Source: Acephala macrosclerotiorum (taxonomy: Eukaryota > Ascomycota > Leotiomycetes > Helotiales > Mollisiaceae). Taken from it: a DNA stretch of 64,000 nt. Location of the stretch: positions 1 to 64,000 of the forward strand of contig MU119262.1 of assembly GCA_014904845.1 (NCBI GenBank), in the 5' to 3' direction. A program made the translations under genes and the position numbers. The notes under the pieces are model-generated. The model made no database searches and was not told the DNA's origin. It was given only the letters and a program-made list of their open reading frames with translations. Below are positions 24,386 through 36,297 of this stretch, in pieces; the stretch's first letter is position 1; each line of letters starts with the position of its first letter.

Positions 24386-25350
24386 GATGGGGATTTGCGT
24401 TGTGAAGCTTTGTGCTGTATGTGGTCAAGGACGAGACGTAGGAGAAGATGAAAAAGTAGGGAGGATATAAATTTGCCATGAAAAGCACATGTGTGATACA
24501 ATCATGCCCAAGAGTATTAGCTACACATTCAGAAAGAAATTTAATAGCGGTTCCGTGAGTTCGATTCATTGGACCATACAGAGGAGGTTATACTTTGCTC
24601 CTTTCCCGACCTGCTGCTGGCAAATCCAAGACTTAAACTCTGACCCAGGTCGCATCTGAAAACGTGCAAATAACATCTCACTTGGCCAACTTGCATATCT
24701 GCTGAGGCCCGAATAGTAAGTGTTGTGTGAAGAACAGCTCCCCTGCGTGAGAATGTTCGTCATGTCTTCGTGAATCATGAAATTATGAATTGTCGAAATT
24801 TTAGTGGGTAAGGTGACTCCGGGGCATTGGCAGTGGATCCGGTAGATATGAAGCAGATGACGGTAGTTTGGGAAACTCGATTTTATTTGGGACGAAAGTT
24901 GAGACTCGGAGGTTGAAATCTCAATGCTAGCTTGGGGCGGTGAAGCGCGGCAGAACGTTCAACTCTCTGACGAACATTACCAAACCACGCCTCGCTTTTG
25001 AAATCATGTCAATATTGCCTCTATGGCGGTCCAGTCTTTTCTGTCCCTAGAGCTTGTTGTGGTCAATCCGTCAGCCCCGGAAGGTACAACACGGTGTCCG
25101 CGCTTCACGGGTATCTGCCAGAAGGCTCCAACTACGAATTCGAAGCTCACTTTGAGCAAAGGTATCAGTTTGCGCGACGTTTAAGGCCATCAAACGGTAT
25201 TCTAGTCGAAAATACCTTCATCCCAAGCGCGACGCGACTTTCTGAAAGGCACGCGTGGCACGCGTCCTGTCTTCCCTCTCCGGGTCCTCATAGCAGTCTT
25301 GTGACGCGCACAACCAAGACTCTGGTTCAGTTCTCTCCGTATCGCCCACC
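24386..25350. other. Divergent promoter region
   Basis: 965 bp separate the five-repeat gene (-) from the Hir3 gene (+). Short frames on both strands show no motif. Probably holds both promoters. Confidence 0.45.
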
Positions 25351-28300
25351 ATGGTCAGTACTCTACTACACAAAGCTTCTGCAGACATGCTCATTTGGTT
25401 ATAGGCGAGCTTCACAGCCCTGAATATCGAGCCAGACGATCACATCGACGACGAGGTTGACAATACAAGAGAATTGCAAGTGGGTGACGGTGTCGCAGGT
25501 TCAAGTTGCTTGTGCTGATAATGTCGCAGATAGAAGAAGCTCTGAAGCTATACCAAGCCGCCCTCAAGCTACATTCCCAGGGACCTGCATCCTACCCTGA
25601 TGCAGCAGCAGCATATACAAAGCTATTCACTTCCGAGATCTTCAAGTACCCCGAGAGCGAAACTGAGTTCACACGAATAGACAACAATCCAGAACTGGAA
25701 TACTCAGATGCATACCCCCTCGGTCTTGATGTTGGAGCTGGCGGGGTGGAAGGTGCCCAAACTCTGCCGCAGATTCTGTACCTTGCATACAAGAACCATG
25801 GCCAATTTATATTAGACTGCGTTAAGAGTCGGACGCGACTGGAGCCCATGAACAAGCCTGCGATTGATTATCAAGTCCACGCCGCGATCAAAAACTTTGC
25901 CCTTGCTCTTGCGAGTGATGAGTCCGACACGGAGCTATGGAGGCGTGCTGCGCGGATTGGGGCAACTCTTGGAAGCACGAGGATCGCGAGGTACTGCTTA
26001 GAAGCAGCGGTCGAGGTCGACGATGATCCAACTGTCGCCGAACTCGACCCTGCGGCCCTGGAAGAAGGCTTTGCCGGTGAGCAACTGAAGGAGCGCCTCG
26101 AGGTTCTTGGGGATGAAACCGCTTTGTCGCATCCGATCATGGCACCTTTCGAGAAGAAGATCATGCCCGCCTTTCTGATGAAGCATATGGATCCTTACCC
26201 TTTTCTTCCAGACGACACGAAGGTCGCCCGAAATGATGCAGAAGATGACGAGCAATCAAAAACCATACAGCCACGCGCAGTTATGAGGGTTGAGGCTCGA
26301 ACTTGGACCGCTCTTGGTAGCAAGTTGTGCGACGAATTTCTGGCGACTATCAGTCCAGCCTTTGATGGTAGAACTACCGGGATGATCATCAATGTCCCAC
26401 CAGAGGTGGAACAACATTCACATGTCGCAGAAGTTGAAGCAGTACAGAATAATGATACCGCTGAAGACCAAGTCATGAAAGATGTTCCTATTACGGAGTC
26501 GCCAACAGCTGAAGCGAGTGATGCGACTAACGCAACTCCTATCACCGAGAAGCCAGAAGAACAGCCAGTGGAAATCGTCACTACGACCACAACTGTGCCT
26601 TTAGCGGATGAGCCCCGCCAATCGAGCGTCTCGTTGCCGACGAGGAAGCGTTCACAATCAGCAGCCGGCTTGCGAGAAACCCCGGATGAAGACAGCGGCA
26701 CGCAAAAGCGAAGCAAGCGTATTCGTAACCGCGACAATACAACGGAGGGGCCTACAGACCCTGCGACTCAGTACGCAGAACAGCTGAAAGTCTTCCAGAG
26801 AGCAGATGAAGATGCTTTCAAATTCGTTGGCGGGCTGCTTCACAAACTGGGTGTTGATGATTTAGGATCTCTATCGGATCTGCAAGAAGCCCTTTCGTCT
26901 GAGAAGACCGATCAAGATGAAATCGTGTCCAATACAGTAATTCGAGATCTCCAGGACATCCTTCGAACCTGGGACGATGCTAAAGCTTCTGAATTCATCA
27001 ATGGAAATGCTGCAGATATATTGGGTTCCTCTGTTAGCAGCGCTAATGCGGGTCTGGCTGCGTTCCTCGAACACTCTAAGAGTGGTCCTCAAAAACTCAG
27101 CAGTATCCCAATGTTTGCTGAAGCCGAGGGGATCTCCGAATATGTGGCCCAGGCGGATGCCTCATGGATGCCTCTGCAAGATATCGTCTGGGAGTACATC
27201 TGCATTGTATTGGCGTCATACCGTACCTCTCTGTGGCAGGAGTCACTGAAGATTGTCATAGTCCGGCTGATCAGCTTCATGGATTCAGACATCTTCGGCC
27301 GTATTCAACTTGAGATGAAATTTGCACGATCAGGTCACGGCGACTTGCAGAAGTTGGAGGACTTAGTCGAAACTCTTTTTGAACTACATATCGACATTTA
27401 TTCTCGAATCACAAACCCGAACAGCGCTGTTCCATACGATACTCGTCTCACAACGAAGGAAAGACTCGATCGCTGGGCAGACCTTGCTGCTGATACTGTT
27501 CGATCTAGAACTGCCCGTCCAAATGATGAGTTATCGCTTCGATACCTCTGGGCTTCTGTATTCTATGCAACCATGGCTGATAACGTGTCGAGAGAGCATA
27601 AAGTTCTCTGCTGGTCTGACCTACAGGCCCTGCTAGAAGAGTCTGGAAAGCCGGTCATCGAGCTTCAGAACAATGCCGTCATGCCAGACATCTCGGCGGC
27701 AGCAGCTGAGCGCGAAGTCTCCAAGCTGACAACGATGGACTTCTTCTTCAATCTATTCCAGACCGACCGCTCAGATCCAATCGCCATCATCGAAACCCTG
27801 GAGCCTGTACTCGATCCCGAATCTGCTTGTCCTGCGCCCGAGACAGAAGCCGCCGACGGTGCCGAGGTCGTCGACGCTGTTGACAGCACCCCAGCTGCGC
27901 TGAGAGATATGTGGAAGTTCTTACAAACTGGCAGCACATCTCTCCGCCTATTTCTGTGGCAGAGACTAAACGAAGCATATAGCAGTATTGGATACTCCAC
28001 GAAGGTCTTTTCCTGCAACCTGAAGAGCATCGAGGTCATTGTCAGCGCTTTGAGATCAGCCGACTATTCTGACCAGCCAGTCGAAAGACGTCATACCCGG
28101 CTGCTGACTTGGTTCAAGGCGCTCGATGATCTCCTCGTCAAGGCATTGACTCTGGCTCTGAATGATGCAGCAGCATGCTTCGAGATTATCGATGATCGTC
28201 ACATCAAATCTACCTGCAGTGCCCTGGCACAACTCACCCGAATACTCCACGCTGCTTCTCTGTTTGACGACGAGGTTCGAGTCGGCATGACTCCCTTGCC

Positions 28301-31129
28301 CAATACTGGTGCTTACGCCCAGCATGGTACGTTCTCCACCTTCACAACCAAGCTTCGTGAGATGCAAGTGCGGACTTGGGCGCTGCAATACACTTTGATC
28401 AAGGAAGCAATGTCTCAGAATCGAGAGCTATTCACCACTCCAGACAATGAACTTGCGGACTACCTTGCCCTTGTGCACTATGCGTTGGGTATTCGAAAAT
28501 CCTGCAAGGCTTCAAACAAGATCTTCCTGAAGATGATGAAAGTCGAGATGATACGCTTCAAGCATATCGAAAGATGGGAAGACTACCTGGGCCAAGTTCT
28601 CTTCGACCTTTACGGGCTTCGTCTTGGCGTTGGTGCGTATGAGCTAGAAGATCATGGTTGTCCAACGGAGACACTCGATAGACGCACTGTCCTGAACATT
28701 GCAGACCAAGTAATTGTACTTGCGAACCGAATGCCCCTGAAGGATCTGCTCAAGCATGAATTGAAGGGTAGCATCGAGAAGATGCAGACGGCTGTGGGCC
28801 TAGCGAAACACACACCACACATGATGCACAACCTTCGAAACTATACGGAATATTTAAAGACATCTCTACGCCCGCTCGACATGTATAAGGCATGGAAAGG
28901 TCAAGTTCTCGTCGATTCTGTCCCGATCACTGCCCCCGAGGGTCCGCTCGCCGAAAAGGGCTGGTATTTCTTGCTCGGTATGATCAATTTGACCAAATTC
29001 CGCCAACAAAAGCGACTTGGACCGGGTGCTCAGACAGATGACCTCAAGGTTGGTGTTTCCTTCTTGAGGCTACAACTGCAATTCACAGCAGAGCATTGGG
29101 AAACCTGGTATCGACTTGCTCAATGCTTCGACTTCGAACTGGAGGAGGAAGTATTATGGAGCGCAGATAAGATCAACAATCACCGAGCTGAACTCACGAA
29201 ACTTCAGCGAAGCGCGATCCATTGTTACATCATGGCGTTATCGACGGCGGTTCGCAATGCTGATGATACCTTTGCAACAGCCGAAAAGTTGTCCGAAATG
29301 TACTTCGACTTCGGCATGCGAATCTACTCGTCGTCGCGGGAGCCTTTCGGTATGGAGCCGTTCTGGGTCGATGAATTTGAGAAGCACATGAGTGGTGCTG
29401 CTGGCATGTACAGAAAGCCTCTGCACGAAGAGTTGACCAGATTTCGAGCCTGGAAATATGCAGCGAACCTCTTTAGGGAGTCGCTCAGAGACAGGCCCAA
29501 TCATTGGATGTGAGTATAGCTAACATTTCCTCATGTAAATATGCTAACGGTGGTAGGACTCACTTCATGCTTGGAAAATGCCTCTGGAAGATGTACTGTA
29601 AGGCTCATGAAGAATGGGATGAGAAGCTCAGAGCCACGAGGCCTTCCGTAGATTTGGTACTCCGTGCATTCGTGAATGCTATCAAGCACGTTCCCAAGCC
29701 CAGAGACAGTCGTCAGGAACCAATTCTGGAGCCTCACTACAAACTTGTTTCAATCATTCACAAACTAATCATGATGCGAGCAATGGAACCCCAAGCAGGC
29801 GCAGATTTGCTTCAGCAACAACCCTTCGCCATTCGCAAGGGAGAAGAGGTCAAAATCGAGAACCTCGAGGAATGGGAGCCTTTTGTACTAGAGAGCTTAC
29901 AGCATCTTCGCAATTCCGACAAGCAGCATTGGCACCATCGCATGGTTGCAAGAGCGGCCAACATTGTGTATGACGAGGAACATCCTAACTTCATCCCTGC
30001 TCAGGCAGCCAAACTTCAGTTCCGAGAATCCATTTTCACGAAGACAATGCATATTCAGGTCTGGAAACCCGAGGCCGAGCGTCCAGGCAGGCATTGTGTC
30101 TACATGGAGCGATATGTTCACTATATGACGAAGCTCTTGTGGATTACAAATGATAAGCCAAGTATGGAAGCACTGGTGAAGCGGGTGAGAAAGAAAGGCA
30201 ACGACTTCCATCGATTCGAGAAAGTGTGGACCGAGGCCTGCAACACATACCTGAAGATGATTCGTCGCTCATCAAACATCCCTGCTAGCATGGATGATGT
30301 ATTCAAGAACGTCTCTCACGAAGAGTTTGGCCTTCTCGCCGACCGGCTATCAGTCTGGATGGCGGATCCGCAGATGCAACATCCAGCCCTCGAAGCTCTA
30401 CGCGAATCCAGCGAACTCAAGAAGCTCAATGCAGGCCTGATGAGATCCACGCCGATTGACGATCTTATCAACGACGCATGGGCGGTACTCTATACCCAAG
30501 TCGCAAAGAACATCCCAGGCCCAGATCCCGGATCTTTAGCATCAGCGCAGACCGACGGAGCTTCTTCGCCTCCAGCAACAGCGGCTGTCAGAGCAATGGG
30601 TCCAATGAGCCTCAACAACCTAGTAATGGACATGAATGGCACCCAGATCCCCGTTCCTGTCACCATCGCCGGCTCAGAACCCTCTCGACCTCGCAAGCCT
30701 GGCATTAGCAGACGCGATGTCTTGAAGCGAGCCGAGTTGGCCGTTAGCAAGATTCCCGACCTTCCACGCCTCGCAATACCTTCAAACTCTCGACCTAGAG
30801 TCTCAGAGCTATTACCCAATATGATTTTAGGTTCGAATGCAGAGCAAGAGCAGCATCAGAGCAGCGCGAGTGTCTCAACACCAAGAGTCGAGGACCAATC
30901 GATGCAGACAGAAAATGAACAAGCAGGGCAAGAGGAGAAACAGGAGGAGCAGGAGCAGGAAAGTGAGAGGGGAAGTGTGCATGATAGTGCGGACGATGAA
31001 AGCGATCTTAGTGATGTGCCGGATATGGATGATGTTGATTCGGCGACGATTTTCCCGAATCTAATGAGGAGAGAGGGCGCGGCCGGGAGTAGTGGTGGTG
31101 AAGGTGGCAGTGGGTCTGCGAAGGATTGA
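25351..31129 (+). CDS. HIR3: Histone transcription regulator 3 homologue (HIR complex)
   Basis: Exons 25351-25353, 25405-25479, 25530-29509 and 29557-31129 give 1876 residues. The first exon is just the ATG, followed at once by a 51-nt intron. The second exon gives an acidic N-terminus (FTALNIEPDDHIDDEVDNT), leading to IEEALKLYQAALKLHSQGP. The protein is a long array of TPR-like helices, as in Hir3/Cabin1, the scaffold of the nuclear HIR complex that deposits H3-H4 independently of replication and represses histone genes. A disordered acidic and Thr-rich insert with a basic patch (KRSKRIRNR) lies at about 300-430. The C-terminus is strongly acidic (EEKQEEQEQESERG, SDLSDVPDMDDVD), a plausible histone-contact tail. 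Length fits the family. No lesion is seen. Confidence 0.9.
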
Positions 31130-31587
31130 TCGAGGAGCTTGGGGTGTATCTTGTATGGATGGATTTTGGTGCTTGGATTTTGGATTTCGGGGTGCATTTG
31201 CTGGTGGCGTTGCGGGGTTGCTCAAATACCCGGAAGAAAATCACTTGTACGGATAAGAGGTGCATTCCAAAATGGATCTTGCTTGGTGTATCATAGCGGA
31301 GAATTGCTAGAAAGTTGCACAACAGAATTCGGGGCCTTGGATGTTGAGGTGATTGTGAAGTTGATGCGCTGCCCATCTGGTACGTCCTTCCGGTACTGCC
31401 ATGTTCTGGTAGAATGTCCGGGACATTTTAAGAGATCATTATAACTAGAATTATTGACACAGCTTTCGACATTTTCAAAATTGTGTGGCCTATCTTCATT
31501 CTCTCTCAAAGTATGTACAAACAAACAAGTATCTACAAGAAGTCCCCCCCCTTCACTCTCTACACCCCCTTCGTCAATAACCCACGC
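31130..31587. other. Convergent intergenic region
   Basis: 3' flanks of the Hir3 gene and of the esterase pseudogene. A CT-rich run with seven consecutive C lies near 31544-31551. No gene supported. Confidence 0.4.
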
Positions 31588-32744
31588 TCATAGACACTGC
31601 GAATAATAAGCATTGGAATATGTACACGGCGACCCCGTCCATGATATCCCGCCACACTGTCCCCTTTTCGGAATAGTACCCCCAGCCAATGCACTCGTCG
31701 TGCCAGTACCGCAGAAATCGTACTAGTTTTCAACGTTATCGCTGTTGTCGCTGTTGTCAAAGTTGGTGTGGTGCTTGTGGTTGAGGTGCCGCTGCTAGGG
31801 AAGAGAGAGCCAGTTATGCCGAACCAGTCTAAAACTGCGGATTTGTGGATCGGGACGGTGTGGCCGACGCCTACGGCGCTGTATGCAATGTATTTTGTGC
31901 CGTCGCCGTAGATTATCTGGGTGTAGTTTGGGTCGGGGTGTTGGTGTTATTTTTTGTCCAGGAGACGCCGAGGACGTTAGACCCTAGTTTTGTGTTGGTG
32001 ATTGAGGAGGTGGAGAAGGAGGATAAGGGGAGAGTGCGTACATTCTTTGTTTTCTTCGATGAAGTTTTGGTAGTAGGGGGTTGTGTCGACGGTTCCGTGC
32101 CACATTTGGAGACGCGGTCGGGTGCCTGTGTATCCTAGATACCCAGCTCTAACCCCATCCCCCCATGCCTGAGCAGTCTTAATCAACTCTCCAGTAGCAC
32201 ATCGAGAATTCCACGCCGAACTTCCAGCAAAACAACCATAGGGCACGCCCGAGAACGCCGCTCCTGCAACCAAACAAATCCGGATATGCTCCAGCAAGAA
32301 CATTCGTCATCATAGCCCCCGAACTCGTTCCCGTCATGAATACCCTCGAAGTATCAGCGCCATAAGTGCTGATCGTATACCTTACTATCGACGCAATTCC
32401 CAAAGAGTCGCCGCCAGCATTGTGAGTAAGTGTAGCGGTGGATGCGGCGTCCCAGCAGCCGCCCGAGGTGGGAGCATTGGGGTAAATTACTATGAAGCCG
32501 TGTTGATCTGCGAGGGTCGCGTATTGGGTTCCGCTGTAGTAGGCTTGGGCGGTGCCGGTGCAATAGTACATTGCTACGATGACGGCGAGATTGGGGGTGA
32601 CGGAGGGAATATAGATGTAGAAGCCGACATTGGTAGGGTGGAACCGAAGCTCGTAGTTGTTTGTTAGAGTGAGGCTGCTGTTGCCGTGGCTGCTGTTAAA
32701 GTAAGGGCCAAAAACCCTCTGGAAAGAATTGAGAACAGTATCGT
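31588..32744 (-). pseudogene. Broken secreted acetylxylan esterase (CE1) with C-terminal CBM1
   Basis: All parts of a CE1 acetylxylan esterase with a cellulose-binding module can be followed, but in different frames. The signal-peptide-like segment (FSILSRGFLALTLTA) starts at an ACG (32744-32742) where the family has ATG. An in-frame TAA lies at 32664-32666. Frame breaks occur near 32640 (before PTNVGFYIYIP), 32270 (after AYPDLF), 31938 (before YTQIIYGDG) and 31710 (linker). The catalytic motifs survive: GTSSGAMM (nucleophile), MWHGTVDTT and GVGHTVP. An intron at 31984-32041 splices cleanly. The CBM1 (GQCGGISWTG ... YSNAYYSQCL) is also shortened by several residues and lacks a Cys pair. Good residue conservation with many lesions indicates recent inactivation. 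A working gene would have degraded acetylated xylan in plant cell walls. Confidence 0.85.
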
Positions 32745-33464
32745 GAGTTGTTGATTTTGCTTTTGGAGTTTGGATCACGGATGAGCGGTCCTATTCATTT
32801 CCTTTCGGATCAGCAGCTTTCTTCCTCTTTTCATCTAAATAAGCTTTTCTTCGTTCCGTTTCTCCATTTACGTCTGAATAGCCAGAAGTCATCCCCGGCC
32901 TCCTTTCACGCGATCTGTGGGGGTGGGGAAGTCGGAGGTCCAGATGCAGTGCTGCGCATTCCTGACAGGTACGCCCAACTATGGCTCCAGGACGTGTTCT
33001 CCAACATGAGGGGACCTGAGATGGGCTTGCATTATTTCCACGTGTTTGGGTAGATCAGATGATTTATGGCTAATTAGAAACGCAGATTGCCGAGCCGGCT
33101 GTCTACGAAATGACGGAAAGATTAATGCGGCTTAATATACCTTGACCTCTTTGAGATTTCTGGACGAGGGAGATTCTGGATTTGGATTTGGGGTAGTAGT
33201 GGATATATCAGCCTGATCGGAAGCTTGCTGGCGATAGCATCTGTTTGCGTGTACAAAATGGACTGTTGTTGGTTGTTGGAATATATACAGGGTGGAGTTG
33301 GTTTTCAGACTTCTCATCTTCAAAGTGGTCTTTCAAGGCCGAAGAAGTGTAAACATTTCCTCTACTTCCTAAGATGCCATCGGTAGCCGCCGAGCAATAC
33401 GACGCCTCCAACCTCTCAGCCTTTCTTGGGCTTTGTGTGGTCGGCGCTGAGCTAAGATACACGT
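32745..33464. other. Intergenic region, no supported gene
   Basis: Holds the former promoter of the esterase pseudogene and the 3' flank of the F-box gene. Small frames on both strands have no motif. Confidence 0.4.
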
Positions 33465-35559
33465 CTAGGAATTCTCTTCCTCCGTTCCATTGTCATCATC
33501 TCCTTCGTCAGTGACGGTATCTAGAATCTCAAAATCATCGTCGACGTCACCAACAACGCCTTCATCGCCGAAATCACCCTCATTACCCTCAGCGTCCTCT
33601 GCATCAGGTGGTCCAACCTTTTCACTACCATTCTGCTCGACCGTGCCATCCTCTCGCAATATGGACTCCCACTTTCTCCAACCACCCCATCCCAGGAAAA
33701 CTTCTTCATCACCTTCTTCTTGTCCTTCGGCGGGGATGGGAGTTGGTCTCCATCCTGGAGGAGCAGTCGCGTCGAGGAGTTCGACCCTGATAATTGAGTA
33801 CGGTACACCGACCTTCTTATCACGGCATCTAGCAAATATAGCCATAGCAGCATCATAGTCGGTATCTGAGCTATCGCCCTCAACACCATGCATTCCCAAT
33901 GTCCTACGACCGTGGAGCTCAAGTATCTCGAGGTGTTTGAGTTGGTTGCAATAGTAGAAGAAGCAATTGACGTCAACCTTGAAGTGATGTTAGATACTGA
34001 TATTCAAGCAAAATTCCCAAAATAAAATAGGTGGATGGAATGGGATACATACCTGATCCTTCGTCATGTCCAAGTCTAGGCTCAAGAACTGAAGCATTGT
34101 ACATTGACTGATGAATGCCTCAAGTCCGCGAAAGGTAAGCATTCGGCAACGCCATCCAGATCGAAGTTCCAATGTCCTGAGCGAATATGAAAAATTCCGC
34201 ATTGCCGTCTCTTTAAGAACAACCTCCCACGCCTCGTAGTTGAGCTTCAAGTACGTCAAGCCTCTGAGCCCATCAAGAAGCTTAGTTAGTTCAGCGTGCA
34301 TGACCTCTTCGGTGTCTTCATCGTCCCAGCAATTGGTCATCTTAAATTCTTCAATCTTCAGAAGGTGTTTATGATCCGCCGCGGCCAAGAAGCTGGAGAC
34401 ATATAAGACGTCGCAACAATTGAAGGTTAGGCGTTCAAGCTTGGAAAGGTCGAACATTTGCTCGGTCTCCTCCCTATCATGCGTCCACGGGTAGTTCTCA
34501 AGCTTGAGTTTCTTCATGGGAGGGTATCTTACACCGACAGGTATAAGTGACATGACTCGGTTAGGACTCATCTGGAGATGCAATAGGTCGAGGTATTTGT
34601 TGGGGTCGCCTGTCATGAGTGGGTACTCAGTGTAGATATACTCAGACTCTCTCCTGGCTTTGAGCTTCTTCTCCTTTTGCCGTCCCTTCCAGGAAACTGG
34701 GCTGTCTTCAACCATGAAGCCGTTTCTGTGTGACATGAATCGAATGCGCTTCCACTCGCGGTTGGGGTTCTTGATGAACGCGTCGACGTAGGTAGATGCA
34801 ATGCGGGCAACCTCACGCTCGGATTCTTCTCTTTCGCCGAGTCTACCCTGGCCTACCTCCCAGCTTGCTTCATCAGTATAGCGCATAGATATTCTAGTTC
34901 GGAACTTACACAATGTATTCAAGTCTCTTGCATCCCAAGATCAAGGCGTGTGTTACTCGTTGAAACTCGGGCTCGTAGAGATGCGTTACTCGAAGGCAGA
35001 TTGAATGGTTTTGCATTTTCTCCTGTTCAAACAGATTATTAGTCATCAGTTGAGTAGAGAAGAATAGACAGTTGGCCAACCGTAGCCCCAAATCGCATTG
35101 GCGACGTAAGAAGTCTCTGCACGGCCAACTCGCTGCTAAGCTTCACAGTCTCATACACCAAAGGAGTGATAATATCGTCGAAGTCTCGGCACACCAGACG
35201 CATCTTCCCCAGCCAGATGTAGAACGCATGTGGTCCTCTCAAGCGCTCCTGCTCTTGTTGCTCCTCTGACTCTTTGTATTCCTCGTCGAAATAGCCATGC
35301 TCAAATGCCTCGAAGAGCTTTGAAAACTAATTAGCTTGGCTTTTGGTTCACTTGTATATGGGGATCAAGAGCTTACCTTCTTGACAAAGATAATGAACCA
35401 AAGATCATGCGACAGTGGCGGTACTACCTTGGCTGGTTTTCCCTCATCTGACCGCTCTCTTTCAGTTGGGGGCTCTGCCACCACTGGAGACTTTCCTGCA
35501 GTTGACAGTCCTCCATTATCCGTTGGTCGTCCACGAAGGACCACTTGCATGTCGGACAT
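33465..35559 (-). CDS. F-box/LRR-like protein (intact paralogue 1)
   Basis: Five exons (35559-35377, 35326-35081, 35022-34910, 34863-34053, 33977-33465) give 621 residues. An F-box-like N-terminus (LSHDLWFIIFVKKF ... MRLVCRDFDDIITPLVYETVKL) is preceded by about 50 polar residues. The middle is a leucine-rich array (MKKLKLENYPW, LSKLERLTFNCCDVLY, LRTLELRSGW, LQFLSLDLD). The C-terminal 90 residues are highly acidic. Such proteins usually act as substrate adaptors of SCF ubiquitin ligases, which is family knowledge. The second donor (35080, gttggc) is weak, so that border is uncertain. The gene is divergent from its paralogue at 36298 with 738 bp between them, suggesting an inverted duplication. 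Confidence 0.75.
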
Positions 35560-36297
35560 ACTGACTTCTCTGGCCCGTTTCTCTATCTACAACAGGCAGA
35601 AGAAAAGGGTAGGTGGTTTCGCGGTATATTGCGAGAATTTTGGAGTTGCGGAGATCGGAAGAAGAGCTAGAAGAGGCGTTCAAGCTACTCACGAGGCTGC
35701 AGCTTTTCCAAACCCGGAGTCTTTTGGTTCCGTCTACCGATCAAAACAAGTCTCTCATACGACATCACTTGTCTTTAAAACTTGACGGAATTTGATTTCT
35801 TTGTATTAAGTTGCAAAGGAGACTATGGGGACTATGGGATAGATACCATGAACAGGCTCATAGGGAAGTATCTTTCCCTTAGAAGATAATGGTCAGCCGT
35901 TGGAGAATCGTCTAAGCGGTCTGCTTTGCTTTTAACACGTTGACTTCCTCATTCTCACCTGAGATGCTGCCTTCATTGAGAAAATAGCTGATCTTTGTGA
36001 TACTTTGGAGCGTTCCTGAAGCTGCATGCTTGAGCTTTGGCAACCTACTTCTATACAAGCCTGAACTTTTCCTGCGAACAAGGCTGCGCTGAAACATAGA
36101 CGGAAAAGGTTCCGGAGTTTACCCAGCACTCTACGATTATGCTAGAGGTTCAGACGAAAGGTAGCCTCGTCCTTAGCTTAAATAATCTTATCGTGATACG
36201 GTATTTTTGTAGTTTTTGAGCCCGCAAGACTTCCTCTTCCTCAACACACTTTGATTCCACAAATTGCTTTGCATACAACACCCTTTCTCGTGGCACA
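35560..36297. other. Shared divergent promoter region of two F-box genes
   Basis: Lies head-to-head between paralogues 1 and 2. No supported gene within it. Confidence 0.5.
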
